Below are positions 1-10,033 of a stretch of DNA of 64,000 bases, in pieces. The notes beneath the pieces were generated by a model, which searched no databases, had not been told where the DNA came from, and worked only from the letters and a program-made list of their open reading frames with translations. This DNA is from Bordetella genomosp. 11. Its GTDB lineage: Bacteria; Pseudomonadota; Gammaproteobacteria; Burkholderiales; Burkholderiaceae_B. The DNA lies in contig NZ_NEVS01000002.1 in NCBI RefSeq assembly GCF_002261215.1, positions 124,001 through 188,000 on the forward strand, given 5' to 3'. Every line of letters starts with the position of its first letter. Positions within the stretch are counted from its first letter, which is position 1. A program made the translations under genes and the position numbers.

Positions 1-335
1 TTCCAGGCGGCGGACGCCTCGGGCTGTTCGACATCCAGCCGGTCCATGGCGATGCCTTCCAGCACGCCGTAGCAGCGCTCGCGCAGGCCGGGTTCCGGCC
101 GCACCCGCAAATCCAGCCGTGTCGAGACCGGCTCGGCCGTCTGCAGGGTGCGCTGCAGGTCGCTACTGTACAAGGCGTCGAAGGGGCCGTTGCGCGCGTC
201 CTGCGCCAAGCGCTCGGCCAGCAGGCGGGCCTGGTTCAGGCCATGGGCATTCAGCGGCGTGTCCTTCCATCCCTGGAGGCGGCGCGCCCGGTTCCAGTCG
301 GTTTCTCCGTGGCGGATCAGCCAGATTTCTGTCAT
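1..335 (-). CDS. Histidine phosphatase family protein (phosphoglycerate mutase-like), 3' end outside window
   Basis: Only the first 111 codons are present; the gene runs off the left edge. The translation opens with MTEIWLIRHGETDWN, which holds the RHGE motif whose histidine is the phosphorylated residue of the histidine phosphatase superfamily. It continues with a typical LxGWKDTPLNAHGLNQA segment and a conserved LYSSDLQRTLQTAEP segment. Members of this branch (GpmB, CobC and relatives) dephosphorylate small phosphorylated metabolites in the cytoplasm; the substrate cannot be told from this fragment. The ATG at 335 is chosen because the conserved beta strand and RHG motif start only a few residues in, as usual for the family. 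Confidence 0.85.
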   Translation of the reverse strand, partial: MTEIWLIRHGETDWNRARRLQGWKDTPLNAHGLNQARLLAERLAQDARNGPFDALYSSDLQRTLQTAEPVSTRLDLRVRPEPGLRERCYGVLEGIAMDRLDVEQPEASAAW

Positions 336-435
336 GGCAAAGGAAAGCGTTCGAGGAATAGGAAGCTTGCGGCAACCGCCATGCGGCGGGCGCCGAAAAC
401 CCGATAGTATCCGCGAAAAAACCCGCGCCCGCCGT

Positions 436-882
436 TCAGGCCGTGGTCACGCCCTTGGCGGCCTGGACCTGTTGCTCGATCAGCGCCGAGATCTGCGCCT
501 GCAGCGTTGCCGCCTCGGCGTTCAGCGCCTGCAATTGGGGGGCCTTTTGCTCATCGGGTATCGAGCTGGCCTGCAGGCGCTGGATCTGCTGCAGCACCTG
601 GCGCAGCTGCCGTTCCAGCTGCTTGATCGTCTGGCTGGTGGCGTCGTCGCCGCCGCTGTCGCTGGGCGCCGGGGTAGCAGACGCCGATCTCGCCTGGAAG
701 TTCGTGCTGGTGCGCTGGCCGCCGGCCGAGGGCGTGCCATTGCCGCCCGCTGTGGACGCATCGCCGTTCAAGGCCGCTTTGCCGTCGTCCGGCGCGGTGC
801 TGTTGTTCTGCAGCGCGCGCGGTCCCAGCAGCGTCGAGCCGTAGGCGGACGCCAGTGTGGAAGTAATCACCGAAATCGTCAT
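436..882 (-). CDS. FlxA-like coiled-coil protein, hypothetical
   Basis: A 148-residue protein. The first half is low-complexity, rich in Ser, Thr, Gly, Ala and Asn. The second half (about residues 82-145) is a strong predicted coiled coil, with heptads running from TIKQLERQLRQVLQQIQRLQ to AATLQAQISALIEQQ. This arrangement resembles FlxA-like proteins, a family sometimes linked to flagellar regulons, but nothing nearby is flagellar. The ATG at 882 is preceded by AGGAAAC at good spacing; an upstream ATG would add a basic, arginine-rich stretch typical of non-coding high-GC sequence. The N-terminus is not a convincing signal peptide. Function unknown. Confidence 0.65.
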   Translation of the reverse strand: MTISVITSTLASAYGSTLLGPRALQNNSTAPDDGKAALNGDASTAGGNGTPSAGGQRTSTNFQARSASATPAPSDSGGDDATSQTIKQLERQLRQVLQQIQRLQASSIPDEQKAPQLQALNAEAATLQAQISALIEQQVQAAKGVTTA

Positions 883-1100
883 GTCCGTTTCCTGGGAAGA
901 TGGCATGACCCGAGCCCCGCGCACGCCGCCTTCCGGTCGGCGTCGGCCGGCCGGAAGGCGCCTGCCGGCGCACGCCAGGACTGGGTCCGTCGATCTCACG
1001 TCGACGGCGGTCCGCCATGGATGAGTAACGGCACGCTACCCTAAAAACTTGAGCCCCGATAAACTTGCGGCCGCCTTGTATACATAACCGAGGGGAAGGT

Positions 1101-2429
1101 ATGTCCGGATCGTATTTCCCGCGCTGGCGCCTGGTGCGCGATATGGCGCCCGGCGCCGTGATGGCGCCCGATGAACGCTTGCCCTGGCCCAAGACCGTCG
1201 CGATGGGCCTGCAGCACGTGGTCGCCATGTTCGGCTCCACCGTGCTGGCACCCTTGCTCATGGGGTTCGACCCCAACGTCGCCATTCTGATGTCCGGCGT
1301 CGGTTCGCTGATTTTCTTTGTCTTTGTCGGGGGCCGGGTGCCGAGCTACCTGGGCTCCAGTTTCGCCTTCATCGGCGGGGTGATCGCCGTGACCGGCTAT
1401 GCCGGCGCCGGCCCCAATCCCAATATCGGTGTCGCCCTGGGCGGCATCATCCTCTGCGGGCTGGCCTATACCCTGATCGGTGTGCTGGTATGGACGGCCA
1501 GCGCCGGCACGGGCGGCGGCGCGCGCTGGATCGAGGCGCTGATGCCGCCGGTCGTCACGGGCGCCGTGGTGGCCGTCATCGGCCTGAACCTGGCGCCGGT
1601 CGCCGCCAAAGGCGCCATGGGGGCATCCGGCTTCGATGCGGCCATGGCCGTCGTGACGATACTGTGCGTGGGCGGCATCGCGGTGTATACGCGCGGCATG
1701 CTGCAGCGACTGCTCATCCTGGCCGGATTGATACTGGCCTGCATCATTTATGCGATTTGCGCCAACGGTCTGGGGCTGGGCAAGCCGATGGATTTCTCCG
1801 GCGTGGCGCACGCGGCATGGCTGGGCCTGCCGCATTTCGCCACCCCGGTATTCCAGGCCTCCGCGATGGGACTGCTGATACCGGTGGCCATTATCCTGGT
1901 CGCGGAAAACCTGGGCCACATCAAGGCGGTCAGCGCCATGACCGGGCGCGACCTGGATCGCTACCTGGGACGCGCCTTCGTCGGCGACGGTGTCGCCACC
2001 ATGGTCTCGGGCGCGGTAGGGGGGACGGGCGTGACGACTTACGCCGAAAACATCGGCGTCATGGCGGTGACCCGGATCTATTCCACCGTGGTGTTCGCGG
2101 TGGCGGCCCTGATCGCCATTCTCCTGGGGTTTTCGCCCAAGTTCGGCGCCCTGATCCAGACCATTCCCGGCCCTGTGCTGGGCGGCATGTCCGTGGTCGT
2201 GTTCGGGTTGATCGCCGTGGCGGGCGCACGGATCTGGGTGGTCAACCGGGTGGATTTCAGCGATAACCGCAATCTGATCGTGGCGGCGGTGACCCTCGTC
2301 CTGGGCGCCGGCGATTTCACCGTCCGGCTGGGCGGCTTCGCCCTGGGCGGTATCGGCACGGCCACCTTCGGCGCCATTATCCTTTATGCGCTGTTGCGGC
2401 CCCTCGCGCCAGCCGGGCGGGCTTCGTAA
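1101..2429 (+). CDS. rutG: RutG-type uracil/pyrimidine permease (NCS2 family)
   Basis: A 442-residue polytopic inner-membrane nucleobase:cation symporter, the same length as E. coli RutG as I recall it. Strong similarity to RutG is seen in the N-terminal APDERLP, the GGRVPSYLGSS segment, the NCS2 signature VAENLGHIKAVSAMTG, the GGTGVTTYAENIGVMAVT stretch, and the C-terminal FGLIAVAGARIWVVNRVD. It should import uracil or a related pyrimidine. No other rut genes are adjacent, so it probably serves general salvage. The ATG at 1101 has GGGGAAGG just upstream; in-frame upstream starts lack this. A TATACAT box at 1079-1085 could be a -10 element. A terminator follows at 2534. Confidence 0.88.
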   Translation: MSGSYFPRWRLVRDMAPGAVMAPDERLPWPKTVAMGLQHVVAMFGSTVLAPLLMGFDPNVAILMSGVGSLIFFVFVGGRVPSYLGSSFAFIGGVIAVTGYAGAGPNPNIGVALGGIILCGLAYTLIGVLVWTASAGTGGGARWIEALMPPVVTGAVVAVIGLNLAPVAAKGAMGASGFDAAMAVVTILCVGGIAVYTRGMLQRLLILAGLILACIIYAICANGLGLGKPMDFSGVAHAAWLGLPHFATPVFQASAMGLLIPVAIILVAENLGHIKAVSAMTGRDLDRYLGRAFVGDGVATMVSGAVGGTGVTTYAENIGVMAVTRIYSTVVFAVAALIAILLGFSPKFGALIQTIPGPVLGGMSVVVFGLIAVAGARIWVVNRVDFSDNRNLIVAAVTLVLGAGDFTVRLGGFALGGIGTATFGAIILYALLRPLAPAGRAS

Positions 2430-2533
2430 GTACGACCGCTCCACCGGCTGGTTGAAAACAGGGACGCGCCGGTTCTCAGCCTTAGGGGCGGCTTGCAATT
2501 CAGTCCGACTTTGACCACAATGTCACTTGATCG

Positions 2534-2560
2534 CCCCGGTTTCTGAGCCGGGGTTTTGTT
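2534..2560 (+). terminator. Rho-independent terminator after the permease gene
   Basis: CCCCGG (2534-2539) and CCGGGG (2548-2553) form a stem with an 8-base loop, followed immediately by TTTTGTT. It is about 105 bases after the permease stop codon. Confidence 0.75.
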
Positions 2561-2761
2561 TTGGTCGAAGCTTGCCGCCGCTGGCGTGGACGCCGGCGTG
2601 AAAGAGCGGGCACGGCGAGGAGAACCGGCGGTTCCTTCCCTGGAAGGCGGGTGCTGGGGCGTGCTGCGGCGGCGGCCCCATTGCCGCCGCCGCATGCGGA
2701 AATGCGTCCCTGTTTGTGCGCTGCTGGCCGGCATGCTGCCGCCGTGCTTCGACCGTTACCG

Positions 2762-2792
2762 AAACGCCCCGGCGGGGGCGTTTTCCACTTTT
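2762..2792 (+). terminator. Terminator-like hairpin in the greA leader
   Basis: AAACGCCCC (2762-2770) pairs perfectly with GGGGCGTTT (2775-2783) around a GGCG loop, followed by a broken T tract ending at 2792. It ends 15 bases before the greA ATG and is co-oriented with greA, so it can act only as an attenuator or as the end of a short leader RNA. Confidence 0.55.
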
Positions 2793-2807
2793 AGTAGAGA
2801 TTGCGAT

Positions 2808-3284
2808 ATGTCAGCCATTCCGTTGACGGTAGACGGCGCCGAGCGCCTGCGACAAGAATTGCACCGGCTCAAGACCACTGAGCGGCCTTCCGTGATCAGT
2901 GCCATCGCGGAGGCGCGCGCCCAGGGCGACCTGTCTGAAAACGCCGAATACGATGCCGCGCGCGAGCGCCAGGGCTTTATCGAGGCACGCATCGCGGAAC
3001 TCGAGGCCACCCTGTCCAATGCCCATGTGATCAATCCGGGTGAGCTCGATGCCGACGGCCGGGCCGTGTTCGGCGCGACCGTGGAAATCGAAGACCTGGA
3101 TTCGGGCGACAGGGTCGTCTACCAGATCGTGGGCGATGTCGAAGCGGATATCCGCGCGAACAAGATTTCCGTTTCCAGCCCGGTGGCGCGCGCGCTCATC
3201 GGCAAGAGTGAAGGCGACGTCGTCGAGGTCCAGGCGCCGTCCGGGGTCCGCGAGTACGAGGTGATCAGCGTTCGCTACCTGTAA
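2808..3284 (+). CDS. greA: Transcript cleavage factor GreA
   Basis: A 158-residue protein matching the normal GreA length. GreA binds in the RNA polymerase secondary channel and stimulates cleavage of backtracked RNA. The N-terminal antiparallel coiled coil (about residues 1-75) carries the conserved tip GDLSENAEYDAARERQ with its acidic residues. The C-terminal FKBP-like domain includes VVYQIVGDVEADIRANKIS and ends EYEVISVRYL. The ATG at 2808 gives the canonical MSAIPLTVDGAERLRQEL start; a long in-frame upstream extension exists but is not GreA-like. In related genomes greA often follows carB; here the upstream gene is a permease. The leader hairpin suggests attenuation. Confidence 0.97.
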   Translation: MSAIPLTVDGAERLRQELHRLKTTERPSVISAIAEARAQGDLSENAEYDAARERQGFIEARIAELEATLSNAHVINPGELDADGRAVFGATVEIEDLDSGDRVVYQIVGDVEADIRANKISVSSPVARALIGKSEGDVVEVQAPSGVREYEVISVRYL

Positions 3285-3330
3285 GCGGCAAGCGTCGTGG
3301 GCAGTGCCGCGCCATCGGCGGCGGCATCGC

Positions 3331-3921
3331 CTAGCGCTTGACGGTTTTGCGCGCCGGGCGCTGTACACCACCGCGGGCGCCAGCCCGCAGGCTGAGCGCG
3401 CTGCCGGCGCGACGCGGGATGCCGTGGGCCGGGGCGGTCTTGCGCGTACTCGGACGCATCGGTTTGCCGGCGTCGTTGAGTTCCGTGCGTGCCGGACGGC
3501 GGTCTTCTTCCCCAGCGGCGGCCTTGCGCGACGCGCGGGTCGGTTTCGCCAGGGTTTTGCCTTCCGCGGCCAGTTTTTTCGGGGTATAGGGCTCGGATGC
3601 CTTGCGCTTGGGCGGGGCGGCCGGGGCCAGCAGCGAAGGCATGCCGGGCTGGGGGCGGTACAGAATCAGGACCTTGCCCAGATGATGGACAGGCGCGCAG
3701 GACAAGGCATCGCATATGGACGCCAGCATTTCCTCGCGCGTGCCGCGGTCTTCTCCGCCGGCCCGCACCTTGATCAGGCCGTGCGAGGTCAGGTTGGCGT
3801 CGATTTCCTTCAGGACCGCATCCGACAGTCCTTTATCGCCGATCAGGACGACAGGACGCAGGGCGTGGGCGGCGGACCGCAGCGCGCTGCGCTCTCGGGA
3901 TGTAATTTCTAATATAGGCAT
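3331..3921 (-). CDS. yhbY: YhbY-type RNA-binding CRM-domain protein with basic C-terminal tail
   Basis: A 196-residue protein. Residues 1-97 are a CRM/YhbY domain: [21 protein letters not shown], then the loop [12 protein letters not shown] (the family GxxG element is divergent), then GLIKVRAGG and a C-terminal [14 protein letters not shown]. coli YhbY associates with pre-50S ribosomal particles. The remaining 100 residues are a low-complexity, Lys/Arg/Ala/Pro-rich tail absent from E. coli YhbY and likely disordered and RNA-binding. It is divergent from rlmE, another 50S maturation gene, with only 17 bp between the start codons, so each promoter must lie partly inside the other gene. Confidence 0.88.
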   Translation of the reverse strand: MPILEITSRERSALRSAAHALRPVVLIGDKGLSDAVLKEIDANLTSHGLIKVRAGGEDRGTREEMLASICDALSCAPVHHLGKVLILYRPQPGMPSLLAPAAPPKRKASEPYTPKKLAAEGKTLAKPTRASRKAAAGEEDRRPARTELNDAGKPMRPSTRKTAPAHGIPRRAGSALSLRAGARGGVQRPARKTVKR

Positions 3922-3938
3922 GTCGGAATTGTACGGGA

Positions 3939-4580
3939 ATGGCCAAGAATAAATTTTCCAAGGATTGGTTGCACCAGCATATCAACGATCCTTATGTAAA
4001 GCTGGCGCAGCAGAAGGGTTACCGGGCCCGCGCCGCTTTCAAGCTGATCGAAATCCTGGAAACCGAGAAACTCATGCGCCGCGGCGATGTGGTGGTGGAT
4101 CTGGGCTCCGCCCCGGGCAGCTGGTCGCAGGTCGCCCGCGAGCGTCTGGTCGGTCCGGGCGGGGTCGTCGAGGGGCGCATCGTCGCGCTCGACATCCTGC
4201 CGATGGAACCCGTGGCAGGGGTGGAATTCATCCAGGGCGACTTCCGCGAGGAATCCGTGCTGGAAATCCTGGAAAAAACCCTGGACGGGCAGGCGGTCGA
4301 CCTTGTGATTTCGGATATGGCCCCCAACCTGTCCGGTGTGGGGGTCGCCGATGCGGCGCGTATCCAGCACGTTTGCGACCTTGCGCTCGAATTTTCGTTG
4401 GCTCATTTGAAGCCGGACGGCGCCCTGATCGTGAAAGCCTTCCACGGAAGCGGGTTTTCGCAGATCGTGCAATCGTTCAAGCAACATTTCAAACGGGTGG
4501 TCGAGCGCAAGCCGAAGGCGTCGCGGCCCAATTCGTCGGAAACCTTTCTTGTCGCGAGGAACCTCAAGCACCCAGGCTGA
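3939..4580 (+). CDS. rlmE: 23S rRNA (uridine-2552-2'-O)-methyltransferase RlmE (FtsJ/RrmJ)
   Basis: A 213-residue SAM-dependent methyltransferase acting on U2552 of 23S rRNA in the A-loop during late 50S assembly. The SAM-binding motif I is [15 protein letters not shown]. The catalytic K-D-K-E set is recognisable: the Lys in [14 protein letters not shown], the Asp in [12 protein letters not shown], the Lys in [11 protein letters not shown] and the Glu in [10 protein letters not shown]. The start [24 protein letters not shown] matches the family. It is upstream of ftsH in the usual rlmE-ftsH-folP-glmM order. A TAATAT-like -10 at about 3910 inside yhbY would give a very short leader. Confidence 0.97.
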   Translation: MAKNKFSKDWLHQHINDPYVKLAQQKGYRARAAFKLIEILETEKLMRRGDVVVDLGSAPGSWSQVARERLVGPGGVVEGRIVALDILPMEPVAGVEFIQGDFREESVLEILEKTLDGQAVDLVISDMAPNLSGVGVADAARIQHVCDLALEFSLAHLKPDGALIVKAFHGSGFSQIVQSFKQHFKRVVERKPKASRPNSSETFLVARNLKHPG

Positions 4581-4753
4581 TATTGCGGATCTCGCGGTTA
4601 CCGGGAAGCCCTGCCGTTTCGGGCGGTTTCCAGGCCCCAGCCCCGCGTGCCTGCTTTTTACATTTGCATTCGGCCAAAAGCCCCGAAAAGCCCTATAAAC
4701 GGCGTTCCGCGGGGAACGTCCCACGTGTGCCCCTCGACGGGGTAGAATCGCTA

Positions 4754-4782
4754 TTGACATCCTTGTGGTTGTGTCCTATGGC
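4754..4782 (+). promoter_or_regulatory. Candidate sigma-70 promoter of ftsH
   Basis: TTGACA (4754-4759) and TATGGC (4777-4782) are separated by exactly 17 bp. Transcription would start near 4789, about 40 bases before the ftsH start codon. Confidence 0.5.
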
Positions 4783-4829
4783 AGAGGCTGCCGCAATCAC
4801 TGGTCGGAATCGAAAGCAGGAGATCGACC

Positions 4830-6719
<1,890 letters not shown>

Positions 6720-6744
6720 TAGCGGTTTGGACGCGATACGTTAG

Positions 6745-7620
6745 ATGGCCAATACGTTCCTATGCGGGCGCTACGAGTTCGATCTCGAGCGCCCGCTGGT
6801 CATGGGTATAGTCAACGTCACTCCCGATTCGTTTTCGGACGGCGGGGAGCATGACAATACCGATGCCGCCATTGCCCACGCCCGTCAACTGGTCGAAGAA
6901 GGCGCGCATATCCTGGATATAGGCGGGGAATCGACCCGTCCCGGCGCTGCCCCGGTGTCCGAGGAACAGGAGCTGGCGCGTGTACTGCCCATCATCGAGG
7001 CGCTGCGCGACTGCGGCGTGCCGCTTTCGGTGGACACCTTCAAGGCGGGCGTCATGCGCGCGGTCCTGGATGCCGGCGCCGACATGATCAATGACATCTA
7101 CGGTTTTCGGCAGCCTGGCACGATCGAAGCCGTGGCCGGGTCGCGCTGCGGGCTGTGCGTCATGCACATGAAGGGCGAACCCCGGACCATGCAGGAAAGA
7201 CCCGAGTACAGCGATCTGCTGGGCGAAATCGGCCTTTTCCTGGGCGCGCGCGTGCAGAAGCTGCGCAGTGCCTGGGTGGATCCCCGCCGCATCGTGCTGG
7301 ACCCGGGCTTCGGGTTCGGCAAGACGGCGGACCAGAACTACCAATTGGCCAGGCGCCTGGGCAGCCTGCGCGTATCCAGTTACCCCCTGCTGGTCGGCGT
7401 CTCGCGCAAATCCATGATCGGCCATGCCACGGGCCGGGATGTGCGCAGCCGCGTGCCCGGCAGTATCGCGGCAGCCCTGGGCTGCGTGGCCCGGGGTGCG
7501 GCCATCGTGCGCGTGCACGATGTCGCGGCGACCGTCGATGCGCTGAAGGTCTGGCAGGCGGTCGAGCAGGGCGGCATTCCCACCGATGTCCGGAATCCTA
7601 TCAGGGAAACCGGGAAATAA
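6745..7620 (+). CDS. folP: Dihydropteroate synthase
   Basis: A 291-residue TIM-barrel enzyme that condenses 6-hydroxymethyl-7,8-dihydropterin pyrophosphate with p-aminobenzoate in folate synthesis. Signatures include [38 protein letters not shown], the GFGFGKT loop and [10 protein letters not shown]. It begins 25 bp after ftsH and ends 28 bp before glmM, so the three genes are probably co-transcribed. Length and motifs are all normal. Confidence 0.96.
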   Translation: MANTFLCGRYEFDLERPLVMGIVNVTPDSFSDGGEHDNTDAAIAHARQLVEEGAHILDIGGESTRPGAAPVSEEQELARVLPIIEALRDCGVPLSVDTFKAGVMRAVLDAGADMINDIYGFRQPGTIEAVAGSRCGLCVMHMKGEPRTMQERPEYSDLLGEIGLFLGARVQKLRSAWVDPRRIVLDPGFGFGKTADQNYQLARRLGSLRVSSYPLLVGVSRKSMIGHATGRDVRSRVPGSIAAALGCVARGAAIVRVHDVAATVDALKVWQAVEQGGIPTDVRNPIRETGK

Positions 7621-7648
7621 TCCGGCGCTTTGCCACAGGAATCGATAC

Positions 7649-8989
7649 ATGAGTACACGCAAATACTTCGGCACCGACGGTGTGCGGGGTGAGGTAGGCG
7701 GTCCCGTCATCAACGCGGAATTCGCCCTGCGGCTGGGTTATGCGGCCGGCAAGGTCTTCGCGCGCGGCATGCGCGGCACCAGCCGCCCCAAGGTGCTGAT
7801 CGGCAAGGACACGCGGATATCGGGCTATATGCTGGAATCGGCGCTGGAAGCGGGTTTCTCGGCGGCGGGCATCGATGTGCTGCTGGCCGGACCGCTGCCG
7901 ACGCCGGCCATCGCCTACCTGACGCGCGTGCTGCGCCAGACCGCCGGCATCGTTATCAGCGCATCGCACAATCCCTATCACGACAACGGCATCAAGTTCT
8001 TTTCCAGTGGCGGCATGAAGCTTCCCGACGATGTCGAGGCGGCCATCGAGGCAGCGCTGGACGAGCCCCTGGGCTGCGTCAGCTCCGAGGCGCTGGGACG
8101 CGCGCGGCGGCTGGACGACGCGGCGGGCCGCTACATCGAATTCTGCAAAAGCACCTTTCCCAACGATCTGGACCTGAACGGGCTGAGCCTGGTGGTGGAT
8201 GCGGCCCATGGGGCCGCCTATCACATCGCTCCCCACGTATTCCGCGAACTGGGCGCGGACGTCCACGCGGTGGGGGTCCAGCCGGACGGTTTCAACATCA
8301 ACAAGGGTGTGGGCGCGCTGTATCCGGAAGCCCTGGCCGCCGAAGTGCGCGCCCGGGGGGCGCAGCTGGGCATCGCGCTGGACGGCGACGCGGACCGCCT
8401 GCAAATGGTGGACGCGAGCGGGCGCATCTACAACGGCGACGAGCTTCTCTACGCCATCCTGAAGGAGCGCATGCAGCGGGGCGCCGTCGCCGGGGTGGTC
8501 GGCACGCTGATGACCAACTACGGGCTGGAGCGCCGGTTGGAGCAGGTCGGCGTGGGGTTCCACCGCGCCGATGTGGGCGACCGTTATGTGATGGAGCAGA
8601 TGCAGGCGCGCGGCTGGCTGTACGGCGGCGAAAGCTCCGGCCATTTGATCTGCCTGGATTGCCACACCACGGGCGATGGCATCATCGCCGCCTTGCAGGT
8701 GCTGACCGCGCTGCGCCGCAACGACACCACACTGGCGGAATGGATCGCCGACTTGCGTATGTATCCGCAGCAGATGATCAACGTGCCGCTGGCGCCGGGG
8801 CAGGACTGGAAGACCCATCCGGGCTTGCTGGCCGCGCGGCGGGATGTGGAGGCTGAACTCGCGGGCAGGGGCCGCGTGCTGATTCGCGCGTCCGGGACCG
8901 AACCGAAACTACGCCTGATGGTCGAAGCGGAGGAATCCGCTCTGGCCATGGCCTGCGCGCAGAGCCTGGCCGCCGGTTTGGCGGGATAA
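7649..8989 (+). CDS. glmM: Phosphoglucosamine mutase
   Basis: A 446-residue alpha-phosphohexomutase converting glucosamine-6-phosphate to glucosamine-1-phosphate for UDP-GlcNAc, peptidoglycan and LPS synthesis. The N-terminus [14 protein letters not shown] is diagnostic. The phosphoserine loop is [12 protein letters not shown] with the active serine at about residue 106, the metal-binding loop is DGDADRL, the sugar-binding loop is GGESSGH, and the phosphate-binding loop is [11 protein letters not shown]. The ATG at 7649 follows a weak purine tract; an upstream in-frame start would overlap folP. FtsH controls LPS synthesis in other bacteria, so the ftsH-folP-glmM grouping is functionally sensible. 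Confidence 0.97.
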   Translation: MSTRKYFGTDGVRGEVGGPVINAEFALRLGYAAGKVFARGMRGTSRPKVLIGKDTRISGYMLESALEAGFSAAGIDVLLAGPLPTPAIAYLTRVLRQTAGIVISASHNPYHDNGIKFFSSGGMKLPDDVEAAIEAALDEPLGCVSSEALGRARRLDDAAGRYIEFCKSTFPNDLDLNGLSLVVDAAHGAAYHIAPHVFRELGADVHAVGVQPDGFNINKGVGALYPEALAAEVRARGAQLGIALDGDADRLQMVDASGRIYNGDELLYAILKERMQRGAVAGVVGTLMTNYGLERRLEQVGVGFHRADVGDRYVMEQMQARGWLYGGESSGHLICLDCHTTGDGIIAALQVLTALRRNDTTLAEWIADLRMYPQQMINVPLAPGQDWKTHPGLLAARRDVEAELAGRGRVLIRASGTEPKLRLMVEAEESALAMACAQSLAAGLAG

Positions 8990-9073
8990 CGGTTACATTT
9001 TGTTGTGGTCAAAGAATTAGCCCTTCCCCTGGCCAGGGTTCGAAGCGGGTTGGTTCACAGTCACGTAACATGT

Positions 9074-9091
9074 CGGTCAAATACCTGACAT
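9074..9091 (+). promoter_or_regulatory. Candidate Pho box upstream of olsB
   Basis: CGGTCAAATACCTGACAT matches the E. coli PhoB consensus CTGTCATAAAACTGTCAT at 13 of 18 positions by my count, with the two heptamers 11 bp apart. It lies 42 bp before the olsB ATG, inside the glmM-olsB gap. PhoB control of olsBA is established in Sinorhizobium meliloti; here it is inferred. Confidence 0.5.
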
Positions 9092-9132
9092 ACATGACGC
9101 CCACACTACCCGGACACCTAGGAGTTGGCCGA

Positions 9133-9972
9133 ATGCTTGAACTAGTCCGCATCGACCCCGATCGCACCGCCACGCCCGATGCGTGGACCCATCCCGCCGC
9201 CGGCGGCCTCGTCGTCGGCCTGGCGCGTACGGCGGAAGAGATCGAGGAAATCCAGCGCCTGCGCTTCCGGGTCTTTACCGAGGACATGGGCGCGGTATTC
9301 CCGGACGCGCTGGATGGCATAGACCAGGACCGCTTCGATGCGTGGTGCGAGCACGTCATGGTGCGCGAACTGCATACCGGGAGGGTGGTCGGCACCTATC
9401 GCCTGCTGACCCCCGAAAATGCCCGCGAGGCGGGTGGCTACTATTCCGAATCCGAATTCGACCTGTCCGGGCTGGGTGCCGTTCGCGACCGGATGGTCGA
9501 GGCTGGCCGGTCCTGCACGCATCCCGACTTTCGCAACGGCGCGGTGATCATGCTGCTGTGGTCCGGCGTGGCGGAGGTCATGCGGCGCGGCGGGTACGAT
9601 TACCTGCTCGGCTGCGCCAGCGTCAGCCTGCGCGACGACGGCGTCACCGCCGCGGAGGTGTGGCGCGCGGTGTCCGGGCACATGGGCGATACGACCTTGC
9701 CCCGTGTGCAGCCGCTACATCGCTATCCGCTGGAAAAGCTCAACAGCACCACGCTGCCCGCCCGCGTGCCGCCGCTGATCAAGGGTTACCTGAAGCTGGG
9801 CGCCAAGATCTGCGGCGAACCGGCCTGGGATCCGGATTTCAACGCCGCCGATTTCCCTGTCCTGCTGGAAATGAAGCGCATGGACGAGCGGTATCGCCGT
9901 CACTTCGGGCTGGATCCGTCGATCGCGGCCACGGCGCAGGGCACGGGCAACCCGGTGCGCAAGGCGGCCTGA
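9133..9972 (+). CDS. olsB: OlsB-type GNAT-fold N-acyltransferase (ornithine lipid synthesis)
   Basis: A 279-residue GNAT-like protein of the OlsB/hemolysin-like acyltransferase group, which transfers a 3-hydroxyacyl chain from ACP to the alpha-amino group of ornithine. Characteristic stretches are IQRLRFRVFTEDMGA, FDAWCEHVMVRE, VVGTYRLLTPENA, GYYSESEFDL and VEAGRSCTHPDFRNG. The ATG at 9133 has TAGGAG at good spacing; an earlier in-frame ATG at 9070 overlaps the candidate Pho box. No OlsA-type lyso-acyltransferase is adjacent, so the second acylation must be encoded elsewhere. It converges with ppx. Confidence 0.75.
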   Translation: MLELVRIDPDRTATPDAWTHPAAGGLVVGLARTAEEIEEIQRLRFRVFTEDMGAVFPDALDGIDQDRFDAWCEHVMVRELHTGRVVGTYRLLTPENAREAGGYYSESEFDLSGLGAVRDRMVEAGRSCTHPDFRNGAVIMLLWSGVAEVMRRGGYDYLLGCASVSLRDDGVTAAEVWRAVSGHMGDTTLPRVQPLHRYPLEKLNSTTLPARVPPLIKGYLKLGAKICGEPAWDPDFNAADFPVLLEMKRMDERYRRHFGLDPSIAATAQGTGNPVRKAA

Positions 9973-9975
9973 TCC

Positions 9976-9996
9976 GGACGGCCTTGCGGGCCGTCC
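9976..9996 (+). terminator. Hairpin between convergent olsB and ppx
   Basis: GGACGGCC (9976-9983) pairs perfectly with GGCCGTCC (9989-9996) around TTGCG, three bases after the olsB stop. No T tract follows, so it may only stabilise the 3' end. Confidence 0.45.
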
Positions 9997-10033
9997 GCCG
10001 TGGACTGATCCCGCCGACCCTGCGTGGGCGGCC

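Larger units (their letters stand above)
2430..2807. other. Intergenic region between the permease and greA
   Basis: A 378-bp stretch without a supported gene. It holds one clear rho-independent terminator (2534-2560) and a second terminator-like hairpin (2762-2784) just before greA. An open frame runs through it into greA, but its translation is Arg/Ala-rich and lacks the greA N-terminal fold, so I treat it as non-coding. A greA promoter must lie between the two hairpins if the first stops permease transcription; I do not see a convincing -35/-10 pair. Confidence 0.6.

Noticed and set aside
2556..2807. A long N-terminal extension of GreA
   Set aside because: It is Arg/Ala-rich, contains the leader hairpin, and GreA has a conserved 158-residue form starting at 2808.
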